Source of the DNA: Streptomyces phaeochromogenes
Lineage (GTDB): Bacteria > Actinomycetota > Actinomycetes > Streptomycetales > Streptomycetaceae
Length of the DNA stretch: 38,545 nucleotides
Direction of reading: 5' to 3'
Assembly: GCF_001418655.1 (NCBI RefSeq)
Contig: NZ_LIQZ01000302.1
Span: 1-38,545 of the forward strand
The position numbers and the translations under genes were made by a program. Below, one piece after another: positions 23,725-32,027 of the stretch. Position 1 is the stretch's first letter. Every line of letters starts with the position of its first letter. The notes beneath the pieces are model-generated. The model was not told where the DNA came from, did no database searches, and worked only from the letters and a program-made list of their open reading frames with translations.

Positions 23725-24288
23725 CTACTCCGTCGGCGCCGGGACGCTCGGCAGAGCGGGCAGACCGCCGCCGAGGAGCCCCGTCAGCACGCCGATCACG
23801 TTCGACAGCACCTTCGGCACCTCGGCGACCACTCCGCCCACATCGAGGGAGGTCAGAGCCGAGAGCAGCCCGCCGAGTGATTCCTGAAGCCCTGCCACCG
23901 CGTCCGACACCGGGTCGGCCGCGGCCAGCTCGGTGGGACGGTCCACGGTCTCCAGCCGCTCCTCGACGGACGCGGTCGCCTCGGTGACGGCCTGGCCGTG
24001 CTCGGCCGCCTCGTCCGCGTCGAGCGGTTCGTGATCCCGGTCGGCGAGGGGGATGAGCGCGTCCAGGAGAGGCCTCAGGACGTCTCCGTGATCCGCCGCC
24101 TCCAGGGCGTGGATCCGCTCCAAGGCCGTGTCGGCCGCGTCGGCGGACAGCGGGGCCACCGCGACGGGGCTGCCCACGGACCCCGTGGACACGTCGGAGG
24201 CGGCAGTGGCCGTAGCGACCGGCCCGCAGACGAGAGCGGCACAGACGAGGGGCGGGAGAAGGAGCCCGCGGGATACCAGGGCGCGCAT
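23725..24288 (-). CDS. secreted hypothetical protein (187 aa)
   Basis: Small exported protein of unknown function. A signal peptide spans about 1-30 (VSRGLLLPPLVCAALVCGPVATATAA) with cleavage near the Ala-Ala-Ser at 29-31. The mature part is Asp/Glu/Ala-rich and helical, then ends in a Gly/Leu/Val-rich amphipathic segment (LGGLLSALTSLDVGGVV, IGVLTGLLGGGLPALPSVPAP) with a proline-rich tail. There are no cysteines in the mature chain and no catalytic motif. ATG 24288 follows AAAGGAA at about 6 bases; a longer frame to 24348 is rejected because the signal peptide would no longer be N-terminal. The terminal segment resembles those of small actinobacterial surface proteins, but I cannot name a family. 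Confidence 0.75.
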   Translation of the reverse strand: MRALVSRGLLLPPLVCAALVCGPVATATAASDVSTGSVGSPVAVAPLSADAADTALERIHALEAADHGDVLRPLLDALIPLADRDHEPLDADEAAEHGQAVTEATASVEERLETVDRPTELAAADPVSDAVAGLQESLGGLLSALTSLDVGGVVAEVPKVLSNVIGVLTGLLGGGLPALPSVPAPTE

Positions 24289-24452
24289 ACCGGTTCCTTT
24301 CGAGGACGGCAGTATCTGGGCCCCACCGTGTGAAACCAGCCGACCCACCGCAACCGATCACACACCGACAGTGAGCTCCCGCCGCACGCCCACCAGGGCG
24401 CCGACCTGCGCCTTTCTTCTGTACGCGCCTGACTCCCCAGGGACCGGCCCGT

Positions 24453-24474
24453 ACCGCCGTCGGGGTACGGCGGT
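24453..24474 (-). terminator. hairpin terminator of the Atu4866-domain gene
   Basis: ACCGCCGT (24453-24460) and ACGGCGGT (24467-24474) form an 8-bp stem with a CGGGGT loop, 27 bases beyond the stop codon at 24501; outer partial pairing extends it. Confidence 0.6.
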
Positions 24475-24500
24475 GCCGGAAGGGCCCGATCCGGGACCGG

Positions 24501-24779
24501 TCAGATCGCTTCGCGGTAGAGGACCAGGTGCTCGTGGTAGAGCACTCCGTCGCGGACATCGCCCGTGGCGGTGAATCCGGTGTCGTCGACGTAGTCGATG
24601 TGGTTGCCGGTCACGGTGTAGCTGCCGGTGTACGCGCTCCGCCGGGCGCCGCGGGCCTCGTCGTACCGTCCGTCGGGCAGCAGTTCCTGGCGGATGTAGC
24701 CGTCTGCGGTCACCCACATCCCGACGTACGGGTGCGGGGCGCGGGACGTGTCGTCGTTCGTGCTCGTTCTCGTGGTCAT
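24501..24779 (-). CDS. Atu4866 domain-containing protein
   Basis: A 92-residue protein made almost entirely of the Atu4866 domain, a small beta-barrel family named from a structural-genomics target. Characteristic sequence is YVGMWVTADGYIRQELLPDGRYDEARG, the GSYTVTGNHIDYVDDTGFTATGD strands and DGVLYHEHLVLYRE. The family resembles lipocalin-like small barrels, and the ligand is unknown. ATG 24779 is used because the domain begins about 20 residues later and the frame further upstream has no family resemblance. The GGAG before it is close (2 bases), so a slightly different start is possible. It lies 84 bases behind the hybrid kinase on the same strand and could be read from that operon. Confidence 0.85.
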   Translation of the reverse strand: MTTRTSTNDDTSRAPHPYVGMWVTADGYIRQELLPDGRYDEARGARRSAYTGSYTVTGNHIDYVDDTGFTATGDVRDGVLYHEHLVLYREAI

Positions 24780-24863
24780 GGCTCCACGGTCGCCCCGGCG
24801 GCGCGGGCCGACCAGGCTGCCGTCCTCCCAGGTGGACGCCTCCTGGGAGCCGCACACCCAGGG

Positions 24864-26540
24864 TCAGCGCTCCAGCAGGTCCAGCAGATCCGCGAGCGGC
24901 AGCGGCTTGGCCAGGTGGGCGTCGAATCCGGCCTCGTGGGCCAGCGTCCGGTCGGTGCCCCGGCTGAAGCCCGAGACCGCGATGAGGCGCAGCCCGGCGC
25001 CGTGCGGACGGGACCGTACGGCACGGGCGACCGTGTAGCCGTCCATGTCGGGCAGCCCGAGATCGCACAGCACGACGTCGAAGAGGCCGGCCTCGGTGGC
25101 CGTGACGGCGTCGGCGCCCGTGTGGACGACCGTGACGTGGTGCCCCTGGCGCTCCAGCAGCGCGCGGTAGGTCGCGGCGAGGTCCGTGTTGTCCTCGACG
25201 ATCAGGATGACCAGCTGCCGCTGCGCACGGCCGGTGGACGCGGGGCGGGCCGGCCGCGGGGCGTCCGGGGCCGCCGTCGGCAGCAGCACGCCGAACGAGG
25301 CGCCCTTGTCCGGCCCGTCGCTGTGCGCGGAGATCCGGCCGCCGTGGAGTTCGACGATGGTGCGGGCTACCGCGAGCCCGAGTCCGAGCCCCTCGGGAGT
25401 GTGCGGCCCGGCGGGAGCCGCCCGCATGAACACCCCGAACAGCTCCTCGGCCTGCCCGGGGTCGAAACCGATCCCGTCGTCCCTGACCGTGAGCTGCGCC
25501 TGCCCGTCCACGGTCGCCAGGCACACGTCCGTACGGCCGCCCGGCAGCGTGTACTTGAGCGCGTTGGACAGGAGGTTCGTCAGCACCTGGGCGAGCCGCA
25601 GCCGGTCTCCGTCGACGAGCACGGGACCGTCGGGCAGCCGGAGGTCGAGGGCCCGCCCCTCGTGGCCGAACAGGCCGCGCATGTCGGCGCAGGCGCTCTC
25701 GACGGCCGACCTCAGATCCATCCGCTCGGGCACCAGCTCCAGACGGCCGGTCAGCGCGCGCGTGCCGTCCAGCAGGTCGTTGCTCATCCTGGCCAGGATG
25801 CCGAGCTGCCGCTCCAGGACGGAGAGCGCCGGATGGCCGCCGGGCAGGTCGAGCGCCAGCAGCTCGGTCGCCGCGGTGGCGGCGGCCAGCGGATTGCGCA
25901 GCTCGTGCGAGAGCGTCGCGATGAAACGGTCCTTGGCCCGCTGCTCCTCCTGCAACTGCCGCCCGGCGGCGTCGAGTTCGCCGTTCACCCGGCGCAACTG
26001 CTCGTTGACCTCACGGATCTCCCGCGCGCGGACGAACAGGTCGATCTCCATGCCCTCCGCGCGCATCTGCGCCTCGGCGGCTGCCCGCTCGCGTTCGTGC
26101 CCGGCCCGGCGCAGCCGTACGAACTCGGTGACGTCCTCGACCCGGTGGATGATGTGCGTCACCCGGTCGTCGGCGTCCAGGACCGGTGTGTTGACCGGGC
26201 TCCAGTAGCGCTCGGCGAAACCGCCCTCGTCGCCCGTCGGGATGTCGTACCGCTGCAGCGCCATCGTGTCCGTGCGGCCCGTGCCCACCACCGTCTCCAG
26301 CGAGCGGCGCAGGTTGGTGACGCCGTCGGCCGAGGGGTCCTCGGGGTTGTCGGGGAACACCTCGAAGATGGGACGCCCGACAATGCTCCGCCGGGTGCCC
26401 GTGGCCGTCAGATAGGCGCGGTTGACCTCGACGATCGTGAAGTCCGGGGCGAGGATGAGCAGCGGGGAGAGCGTGGAGTCGAAGAGGCGCCGGAAGTCCG
26501 GGACGGGCTTCGGGGTGCTGGACGGACGGCTCGTGGACAT
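24864..26540 (-). CDS. cytosolic PAS hybrid histidine kinase with C-terminal receiver
   Basis: Soluble hybrid kinase of 558 residues. A PAS domain spans about 15-138 (FRRLFDSTLSPLLILAPDFTIVEVN, then YWSPVNTPVLD). A coiled coil follows at about 145-205, then H-box FIATLSHELRNPLAAA with His212, N-box LTNLLSNALKY, D-box DDGIGFD, G-box EGLGLGLA and a receiver domain at 443-558 with phospho-acceptor Asp493 (VVLCDLGLPDMDGY) and Lys in HLAKPLP. No membrane segments are present, so a cytoplasmic or diffusible signal is sensed. ATG 26540 follows GAGGG at 6 bases and lies 8 bases after the response-regulator stop. No Hpt domain is encoded nearby, so its internal receiver may gate activity rather than relay phosphate. 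Confidence 0.93.
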   Translation of the reverse strand: MSTSRPSSTPKPVPDFRRLFDSTLSPLLILAPDFTIVEVNRAYLTATGTRRSIVGRPIFEVFPDNPEDPSADGVTNLRRSLETVVGTGRTDTMALQRYDIPTGDEGGFAERYWSPVNTPVLDADDRVTHIIHRVEDVTEFVRLRRAGHERERAAAEAQMRAEGMEIDLFVRAREIREVNEQLRRVNGELDAAGRQLQEEQRAKDRFIATLSHELRNPLAAATAATELLALDLPGGHPALSVLERQLGILARMSNDLLDGTRALTGRLELVPERMDLRSAVESACADMRGLFGHEGRALDLRLPDGPVLVDGDRLRLAQVLTNLLSNALKYTLPGGRTDVCLATVDGQAQLTVRDDGIGFDPGQAEELFGVFMRAAPAGPHTPEGLGLGLAVARTIVELHGGRISAHSDGPDKGASFGVLLPTAAPDAPRPARPASTGRAQRQLVILIVEDNTDLAATYRALLERQGHHVTVVHTGADAVTATEAGLFDVVLCDLGLPDMDGYTVARAVRSRPHGAGLRLIAVSGFSRGTDRTLAHEAGFDAHLAKPLPLADLLDLLER

Positions 26541-26548
26541 GGCGGCCC

Positions 26549-27223
26549 TCACGGATCGAGACGGTATCCATAGCCACGCACCGTGGTGATCCGCGGTGCG
26601 GGCGCCGGGAGTCGGGAGAGTTTGCCGCGCAGCCGGTACACGTGCTCGATGACCGTCGCGGACTGCTGCCAGGACGCTCCCCAGATCAGCTCCAGCAACT
26701 GCTCGGCGGAGAAGACCCGGCCGGGGGAGCGCGCGAGGGCTTCCAGGAGGGCGTACTCCTTGGGGCGCAGGTTCAGCAGGACACCCGTCCCGCTCGCCTG
26801 GCGCGCGGCGGTGTCGACGCGCAGCGTCCCGACGGCGAGGACGGCCGGCAGCTCGGGCGGCCGGCACCGGCGCAGCACGGCGCCGATACGGGCCACGAGC
26901 TCCCGCTGCGAGAACGGCTTGACGAGGTAGTCGTCCGCGCCGATCTCCAGCCCCGCCACCCGGTCCGTCTCGTCCCCGCGACCGCTGACGACTATGACCG
27001 GAAGTCGACTGGTCGAGCGCAGCGCTCGCAGCAGTTCGAGACCGCTGCCGTCGGGAAGTCCCAGGTCGAGGACGACCAGATCGATGCCGCCGTCGTGCAT
27101 GACGGCCTTGCCGGCCCGGGCGTCCATGGCCCACGTGACGGTGAAACCCTCACGCTCCAGATAGGTACGGCACATCAGTGCGAAGTCGGGATCGTCCTCG
27201 ATCAGCGCGAGGTGTGGACGCAC
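26549..27223 (-). CDS. OmpR/PhoB-family response regulator
   Basis: Response regulator of 224 residues paired with the hybrid kinase. Receiver: acid pair Asp10/Asp11, phospho-acceptor Asp53 (LVVLDLGLP), VVSGRGDE switch, Lys in YLVKPFSQREL. C-terminal winged helix: LRPKEYALLEALARSPGRVFSAEQLL, TVIEHVYRLRGKL, TTVRGYGYRLDP. GTG 27223 is the first start after the promoter-like region; the ribosome-binding site is a modest GGGTGA. The order regulator-kinase, with 8 bases between them, indicates one transcript. No target operator can be named from the sequence. Confidence 0.93.
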   Translation of the reverse strand: MRPHLALIEDDPDFALMCRTYLEREGFTVTWAMDARAGKAVMHDGGIDLVVLDLGLPDGSGLELLRALRSTSRLPVIVVSGRGDETDRVAGLEIGADDYLVKPFSQRELVARIGAVLRRCRPPELPAVLAVGTLRVDTAARQASGTGVLLNLRPKEYALLEALARSPGRVFSAEQLLELIWGASWQQSATVIEHVYRLRGKLSRLPAPAPRITTVRGYGYRLDP

Positions 27224-27300
27224 TCGTCATCACCCGGCCCAACTGCCGCCCGCACGTTGTGTCGCTGGTGAGCGGGCGTTGATGCCCCGACCATGTGGCG

Positions 27301-27330
27301 AAGGTAGAACAGTAAGCACCCACGGTTCAA
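27301..27330 (-). promoter_or_regulatory. putative promoter of the regulator / hybrid-kinase operon
   Basis: On the minus strand TTGAAC (27330-27325), 18 bases and TACCTT (27306-27301), about 78 bases upstream of GTG 27223. The rest of the gap to 27489 shows no gene. Confidence 0.5.
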
Positions 27331-27489
27331 GGGGGAGCCGCCCGGGGGAGTTCCGGTGCGGGCGCGTGCGGCGCGGGGAGCGCATGACGCCGCACCAGCC
27401 CGTGCCGGAACAGGGTTCACAACCGGCCACGGAAACCGCTCTGGTCAGGTCTTCGACGGACCTGCGAGGTCGAGAACGGTTCCGGTGGA

Positions 27490-27702
27490 TCACCTGCCGC
27501 TGTCCTCGGCGAGTGTGTGGGCGACGAGCGCGTTGGCATGGCCGTGACCGATGCCGTGCTCGGTTTTGAGCCAGGCCACGAGTTCCATGTGCTTGGTGAG
27601 GGGCGAGGAGCGGATGAGGCCCTTCCACTCGGCTATGGGGCGGCCGTACTTCTTCTCGATGGAGGGGAAGTAGCTCGCGGGCCCTTTCACGGTCTCGCTC
27701 AT
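27490..27702 (-). CDS. DUF4287 domain-containing protein
   Basis: A 70-residue protein that is a single DUF4287 domain (GPASYFPSIEKKYGRPIAEWK, LTKHMELVAWLKTEHGIGHGHANALVAHTLAE). The family is small, helical and common in actinobacteria; its role is not established. ATG 27702 is preferred: the GGATGG ahead of it is spaced 8 bases, whereas the ATG at 27714 has AGAGG directly abutting and would add only MDTD. It is transcribed divergently from the VOC gene, with a Crp-like palindrome midway between them. Confidence 0.88.
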   Translation of the reverse strand: MSETVKGPASYFPSIEKKYGRPIAEWKGLIRSSPLTKHMELVAWLKTEHGIGHGHANALVAHTLAEDSGR

Positions 27703-27788
27703 GTCGGTGTCCATCCTCTGGTCTGCTGCTTCGAGTGGTGTCGCAGTGTTGGACCGAGGTGGTCACGGAACATCATCGGCGTTCAATA

Positions 27789-27802
27789 GTGACCTGCGTC
27801 AC
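27789..27802. promoter_or_regulatory. Crp-like binding site between divergent genes
   Basis: GTGACCTGCGTCAC contains the inverted repeat GTGAC-N4-GTCAC and fits the GTG-N6-GNCAC pattern described for Streptomyces Crp. It lies 87 bases from the DUF4287 start and 87 from the VOC start, almost exactly midway. Confidence 0.5.
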
Positions 27803-27888
27803 ATGTCTCGTGGTGTTCGCCGCGCGTGTCCGCCGATGGCTGGTTAGCGTGGCAAGCCAGAGCCTTCAATGACGAGGGAGTCAGAGCC

Positions 27889-28686
27889 ATGGCCGTACAA
27901 CCTGAGGGAACACCGTGCTGGGCCGACGCCAGTTTCAGCGATGTCGAGGGTGCCAAGAGCTTCTACGGTGACGTGCTGGGGTGGACGTTCGGCGAGGCGT
28001 CGTCGGAGTTCGGGAACTACACACAGGCCTACGCGAACGGCAAGGCGGTGGCCGCGGTCGTGCCGCCGATGCCCGGCGACGAGGGCCCGTCGGCGTGGTG
28101 TCTGTACCTCGCGTCGCCGGATGCAGTCGCCACCGCCGAGAAGGTACGCGCCAACGGCGGCCAGGTCCTGATGGAACCGATGAAGGTCGGCGACTTCGGC
28201 ACCATGCTGCTGGCCCAGGAGCCGAGCGGCGCCGTCTTCGGCGTGTGGCAGGCCGGCGTCCACGAGGGCTTCGAGGCTACGGCCGTGCCGGGCGCCTACT
28301 GCTGGGGCGAGTTCTTCTCCCGGGAGACCGAGAAGGTGGACGCCTTCCTCCCCGCCGTCTTCCCCTACCGCGCACAGCAGATGGAGGACGACGCGATCGA
28401 CTTCAGGATCTTCAACCTCGGCGAGGAGACGGTCCTGGGCCGGATGAAGATGACGGACGAGTTCCCGCCCGAGGTGCCGTCCTACGTCAACGTCTACTTC
28501 ACGGTCGAGGACTGCGACGCCGCCGTGGCGAAGGCCACCGAACGTGGCGCGATCCTGCGGTTCGGCCCGATGAGCAGCCCCTTCGGACGGTTCGCGGCAC
28601 TCAGCGACCCCCAGGGCGCGTCGTTCTCCGTGATCGACGTGACCACGACCGAGGGCGAGATGCCGAAGCTGACCGACGTGTCCTGA
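27889..28686 (+). CDS. VOC family (glyoxalase-like) protein, two domains
   Basis: A 265-residue protein with two vicinal-oxygen-chelate modules. The first is about 8-125 (PCWADASFSDVEGAKSFYGDVLGWTFGE, MLLAQEPSGAVFGVWQ), the second about 135-258 (GAYCWGEFFSRETEKVDAFLPAVFPY, SYVNVYFTVEDCDAAVAKATERGA, ALSDPQGASFSVID). This two-module form is frequent in Streptomyces and is annotated as glyoxalase or hydroxylase-like (27-kDa antigen-type proteins). The usual metal-ligand His/Glu set is not clearly present, so catalysis is unproven. ATG 27889 follows GAGGGAG at 8 bases. The gene is divergent from DUF4287 and convergent with the methyltransferase gene, behind a strong hairpin. Confidence 0.9.
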   Translation: MAVQPEGTPCWADASFSDVEGAKSFYGDVLGWTFGEASSEFGNYTQAYANGKAVAAVVPPMPGDEGPSAWCLYLASPDAVATAEKVRANGGQVLMEPMKVGDFGTMLLAQEPSGAVFGVWQAGVHEGFEATAVPGAYCWGEFFSRETEKVDAFLPAVFPYRAQQMEDDAIDFRIFNLGEETVLGRMKMTDEFPPEVPSYVNVYFTVEDCDAAVAKATERGAILRFGPMSSPFGRFAALSDPQGASFSVIDVTTTEGEMPKLTDVS

Positions 28687-28713
28687 GCGCGCCTCCGATG
28701 CGCACGGGTGAGG

Positions 28714-28737
28714 CGGGCCCGTCCTGGGACGGGCCCG
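28714..28737. terminator. bidirectional hairpin terminator
   Basis: CGGGCCCGTCC (28714-28724) and GGACGGGCCCG (28727-28737) form a perfect 11-bp stem between the convergent VOC and methyltransferase stop codons. Confidence 0.8.
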
Positions 28738-28751
28738 ACCGCGACGACCCG

Positions 28752-29561
28752 CTACGGCTTGCGGCCGACCGCTCCGTAGGCGTCGACCACCGAACCGGCG
28801 GCCTCCGGACGCCACTGGGTGACCTGTACGACGCCGGGTTCGACCAGCTCAAGACCGTCGAAGAATCCGGCGATCTCGTCGACGGCCCGCACGTAGTACG
28901 GGACGGCGCCACTGGCGTTGTAGGCGTCCGACGCGGCGATCATGCCCTCGCTGGTGGCGGTGCTGTCGCTGATCACCAGGTAACTGCCCGACGGCAGACC
29001 GGCCATGAGGCGCGAGACCAGATCCCGGGCCTGGTCGTACTCGGCGACATGGCCGAGCGTGTTGAGGATCATCAGGGCGACGGGCTTGGAGAAGTCCAGC
29101 GTGTGCTCCGCGGCCTTGAGGACAGCCTCGGGCTCGTACAGATTGGCGTCGAGGTACGCCGTCTCGCCCTCGGGCGTGCTGGTGAGCAGCGCGCGGGCGT
29201 GGGCGAGGACCAGGGGGTCGTTGTCGACGTACACGATGCGTGCGTCCGGGGCCACGCGCTGGGCGACCTCGTGGGTGTTGTCGGCGGTCGGCAGACCGGT
29301 GCCGATGTCCAGGAACTGCCGGATGCCCTGCTCGCCGGCGAGGTGCGTGACAGCGCGCCCGAGGAAGTGGCGGCTCGTGCGCGCCACATCGACCAGGCCG
29401 GGGAAGATCTCCTTGATGTGGTCGCCGATCTCACGGTCCACCTCGTAGTGGTCCTTGCCGCCCACGAAGTAGTTCCAGAAACGGGCGGAGTGCGGCTTGT
29501 CCGTGTCGATCCGGGCCCGTATCTCGGCAGCTGCGGCGAGTTCGGGTTCGTGCTCTGTCAC
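28752..29561 (-). CDS. S-adenosylmethionine-dependent methyltransferase (Methyltransf_19 / DUF574)
   Basis: A 269-residue member of the actinobacterial SAM methyltransferase family PF04672. Typical segments are the N-terminal PHSARFWNYFVGGKDHYEVDRE, SAM-binding motif I DIGTGLPTADNTHEVAQ (from residue 85), VYVDNDPLVLAHARALL, and VALMILNTLGHV. The family is greatly expanded in Streptomyces, often near regulatory genes, but its methyl acceptor is unknown. GTG 29561 follows AGGAGG at 7 bases, an ideal site. It lies divergent from the GNAT gene across about 160 bases, and no other biosynthetic gene is close, so a housekeeping or regulatory methyltransferase role is possible but unproved. Confidence 0.93.
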   Translation of the reverse strand: MTEHEPELAAAAEIRARIDTDKPHSARFWNYFVGGKDHYEVDREIGDHIKEIFPGLVDVARTSRHFLGRAVTHLAGEQGIRQFLDIGTGLPTADNTHEVAQRVAPDARIVYVDNDPLVLAHARALLTSTPEGETAYLDANLYEPEAVLKAAEHTLDFSKPVALMILNTLGHVAEYDQARDLVSRLMAGLPSGSYLVISDSTATSEGMIAASDAYNASGAVPYYVRAVDEIAGFFDGLELVEPGVVQVTQWRPEAAGSVVDAYGAVGRKP

Positions 29562-29724
29562 GAGAGGGCCTCCTGCGGATCGTTGTTCGGCAATCGAACG
29601 TCAACTTAGTCGAATGATCCACCCGCGCGTCTGCGCTCCGGAGAGCAACTCGGGCGGACCGTACGGGTTTTGGCCACTGTGGGTTAGTGTCGGGCACCGG
29701 CGCAACGGGGTTCAAGGAGGAGAC

Positions 29725-30033
29725 ATGGCGATCGAGATCAGTGACAAGCCCGAGGCGCGACGCTACGAGGCCCGGATCGACGGGGCGTCGACGGTCGCCG
29801 GCTTCGCCGAGTACATCCGTACCGAGGAGCTGATCGCGTTCGTCCACACCGAGGTGAGCCCCGAGAGCGAGGGCAAGGGCGTCGGGTCCGCGCTGGTCCG
29901 GGCGTCCCTGGACGAGGCACGTGCCGCGGGCCTGCGGGTGCTGGCCACCTGCCCCTTCTACGCGGGCTGGATCGCCCGCCACCCCGCGTACGGAGACCTG
30001 CTGTACCAGGCGCGCAGCAAGGTCAGCGACTGA
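29725..30033 (+). CDS. GNAT family N-acetyltransferase (short form)
   Basis: A 102-residue short GNAT-fold protein, half the length of a typical acetyltransferase. It has an AEYIRTEELIAFVHTEV strand pair, the acetyl-CoA-binding loop VSPESEGKGVGSALVRASLDEA, and the ending LRVLATCPFYAGWIARHPAYGDLL. The CPF-x-x-x-W-I-x-x-HP-x-Y motif is diagnostic of the YjdJ/YidJ-like short family (related to human NATD1). The conserved cysteine there is thought to matter for acetyl transfer. ATG 29725 follows AAGGAGG, a perfect site. It is a single gene converging on the LLM oxidoreductase. The substrate is unknown. Confidence 0.92.
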   Translation: MAIEISDKPEARRYEARIDGASTVAGFAEYIRTEELIAFVHTEVSPESEGKGVGSALVRASLDEARAAGLRVLATCPFYAGWIARHPAYGDLLYQARSKVSD

Positions 30034-30090
30034 CACCGCCGGCACCGCCGACCGCTTCCGGCCACGCCGCAGACGCAGCCGACGGGCCCT

Positions 30091-31128
30091 CTACCCGTGC
30101 TGGACCGGCGCCTGCCAGCCGAGTGCCGGGCCGAGCCGGGTGGCGATGTCGGTGAGGATCTGCACGTAGTCGTCGTGCTCGAAGGTGAAGGGCAGCGCGA
30201 ACGCCACCTCGTCGATCTCCCGGAACGCCGCGTGCGCGTAGAGCCGTTCGGCGATCTCCGCGGACGTGCCGACGAGGTCCGGGGCGAACATCAGGCGGGC
30301 AGGCCCCTGCGGCGTGGCGGTCCGCGGCAGCCGCTTCTCCGCGTACGCCTCGTACCTCGCGCGCTGCTCCGGTGAGGCGCTGTCGGTCGGGATGACGACG
30401 AGCCCCTGGGAGACCCGGGCGCGGTCGCCGTCGGGGTGGTGGGCGCGGAAGGCGCGTACGTGGGACAGCTGGACCTCGGCGAAGTCCGCGGGCTCCTGTG
30501 GTCCTTCCGCCTTGACGACGCTGCTGGTCAGGAAGTTCATCGCGTGCTCACCGGCCCACTGGGCCGACCGCAGGCTTCCCCCGCCGTACCAGAGGCGACG
30601 GCCGAGACCGGGCGCATGTGGCTGGACGCGGTCCGAGAACACCTCGAAGCCCTCGACACCGCTGAAGTCGGTGGCCGGTTTGCCGCGTACGAAGTCCAGC
30701 AGCCGGGCCACCCGGTCGTACCCGAAGTCCTCGGCGTCGGCGGTGTCCGGATACAGCGCCTGCTTGACCTGGTCGTAGTGCATCGGCGGGCCGACGCTGA
30801 TGCCGGGATTGAGCCGGCCGCCCGACAGGATGTCGACCGTGGCCAGGTCCTCGGCCAGCCGCAGCGGGTTCTCCCAGCCCAGCGGGATGACCGCGGTGCC
30901 GAGCTCGATACGGGTGGTGCGCTGCGAGGCCGCGGCCAGGACGGCCACGGGGGAGGAGATGCCGTACTGGAGATGGCGGTGGCGCAGCCACGCGCTGTCG
31001 AAGCCCAGCCGCTCACCGAGCTGGATGATCTCCAGCGTGGACTCGTGGCCCTTGCGGGGGTCGGCCTCGTCGAACAACCCGATGGTCAAGAAGCCCAGCT
31101 TCCGCAACGGTTGTGAGGGCAGCGGCAC
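30091..31128 (-). CDS. LLM-class flavin-dependent oxidoreductase
   Basis: A 345-residue luciferase-like monooxygenase that would use reduced flavin supplied by a partner reductase. Family signatures are LGFLTIGLFDEADPRKGHESTLE at the N-terminus, LGERLGFDSAWLRHRHLQYGISSPVAVLAAASQRT, IELGTAVIPLGWENPLRLAEDLATVDILSGGRLNPGISVG (the LLM core), and RRLWYGGGSLRSAQWAGEHAMNFL. GTG 31128 follows GGAGG at a good distance. It stands alone; no flavin reductase gene is adjacent. The substrate is not deducible; relatives act on small organic molecules such as alkanesulfonates, but nothing here ties it to the importer at 2.4 kb. Confidence 0.93.
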   Translation of the reverse strand: MPLPSQPLRKLGFLTIGLFDEADPRKGHESTLEIIQLGERLGFDSAWLRHRHLQYGISSPVAVLAAASQRTTRIELGTAVIPLGWENPLRLAEDLATVDILSGGRLNPGISVGPPMHYDQVKQALYPDTADAEDFGYDRVARLLDFVRGKPATDFSGVEGFEVFSDRVQPHAPGLGRRLWYGGGSLRSAQWAGEHAMNFLTSSVVKAEGPQEPADFAEVQLSHVRAFRAHHPDGDRARVSQGLVVIPTDSASPEQRARYEAYAEKRLPRTATPQGPARLMFAPDLVGTSAEIAERLYAHAAFREIDEVAFALPFTFEHDDYVQILTDIATRLGPALGWQAPVQHG

Positions 31129-31256
31129 GGGGCTCCTCCATCGTCCTGGGCGGGTTCTGTCGAACGCCTGCGCTGATCGCCATTCTGGCAGGCGATCACC
31201 GGGGGCAGTACTCGCGGGGGCGTTCGCAGGGGTCGCCCTCGGTCACGGGGTGGCTC

Positions 31257-31964
31257 TCAGCCGAGTATGTGCCGGAGATACGCGTGCGGGTCGGCGAGAT
31301 AGCGGCGCCAGTGGTCGACCAGGGCGAGATCCTGCCAGGCCACCCGGCGCATCCCGTGGTCGCCGACCTCGATGATGTCCGCACCCGGCAGCGCGGTCAG
31401 CAGCGGCGAGTGCGTGGCGCAGATGACCTGTGCGCCCTGCTTCGCCAACTGGTCGAAATGGCCGAGCAGTTCGAGGCACGAGCCGAACGACAGCGCCGCC
31501 TCCGGCTCGTCCAGCACATACAGCCCGGGCTCCAGGAACTTCCCGCGGAAGGCCGCGAGGAAGCCCTCGCCGTGACTGACCGAATTCGGCGCGAGCCCTT
31601 CCCGGTCCAGCGCGTCCATCGCCGTCTCCGCCCGCAGGAAGAACCCCTTGCGGGCCGACCAGCTGCTGAGCATGCGCCGCCCGCGCGCCGCCGCGTCGAA
31701 GCGGATCCGCTCGCCGAGCACCGACTTGGCCCGGGGACTCGCGTACCGCCAGTCGTGCGAGCCGCCCCAGGAGTCCAGACCGAAGCCCTCGGCCAGCGCC
31801 TCGACCAGGGTCGACTTGCCCGAGCCGTTCTCACCGACGACGAAGGTCACCGGCTTCGTGAACCGCATCCCGTCATCCATCAGCCCGCGCACACAGGGCA
31901 CGGACCAGGGCCACGCGTTCTCGTCGTGCGAGGCGATGTGTGCGTACGCGCGTTCGATGATCAC
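31257..31964 (-). CDS. AAA/ABC-type ATPase (predicted ATP-binding protein)
   Basis: A 235-residue stand-alone ATPase of the ABC/SMC-RecF-like superfamily. Walker A GENGSGKST is at 44-52, the ABC signature-like SVSHGEGFL at 128-136, Walker B GLYVLDEPEAAL at 147-158 and the switch His185 in CATHSP. No transmembrane partner and no coiled coil are present, so it is not a transporter subunit. Proteins of this compact type are widespread and annotated only as ATP-binding; some resemble OLD-family or DNA-repair ATPases. GTG 31964 is used, with GGAAG 9 bases upstream. The genes on both sides are unrelated. Confidence 0.9.
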   Translation of the reverse strand: MIIERAYAHIASHDENAWPWSVPCVRGLMDDGMRFTKPVTFVVGENGSGKSTLVEALAEGFGLDSWGGSHDWRYASPRAKSVLGERIRFDAAARGRRMLSSWSARKGFFLRAETAMDALDREGLAPNSVSHGEGFLAAFRGKFLEPGLYVLDEPEAALSFGSCLELLGHFDQLAKQGAQVICATHSPLLTALPGADIIEVGDHGMRRVAWQDLALVDHWRRYLADPHAYLRHILG

Positions 31965-32027
31965 GGGTCGAGTCTTCCACAGCGTGCCGCGGTGGTTCGA
32001 GGAGTGACCGGGGCGGTTCGTGGACTG

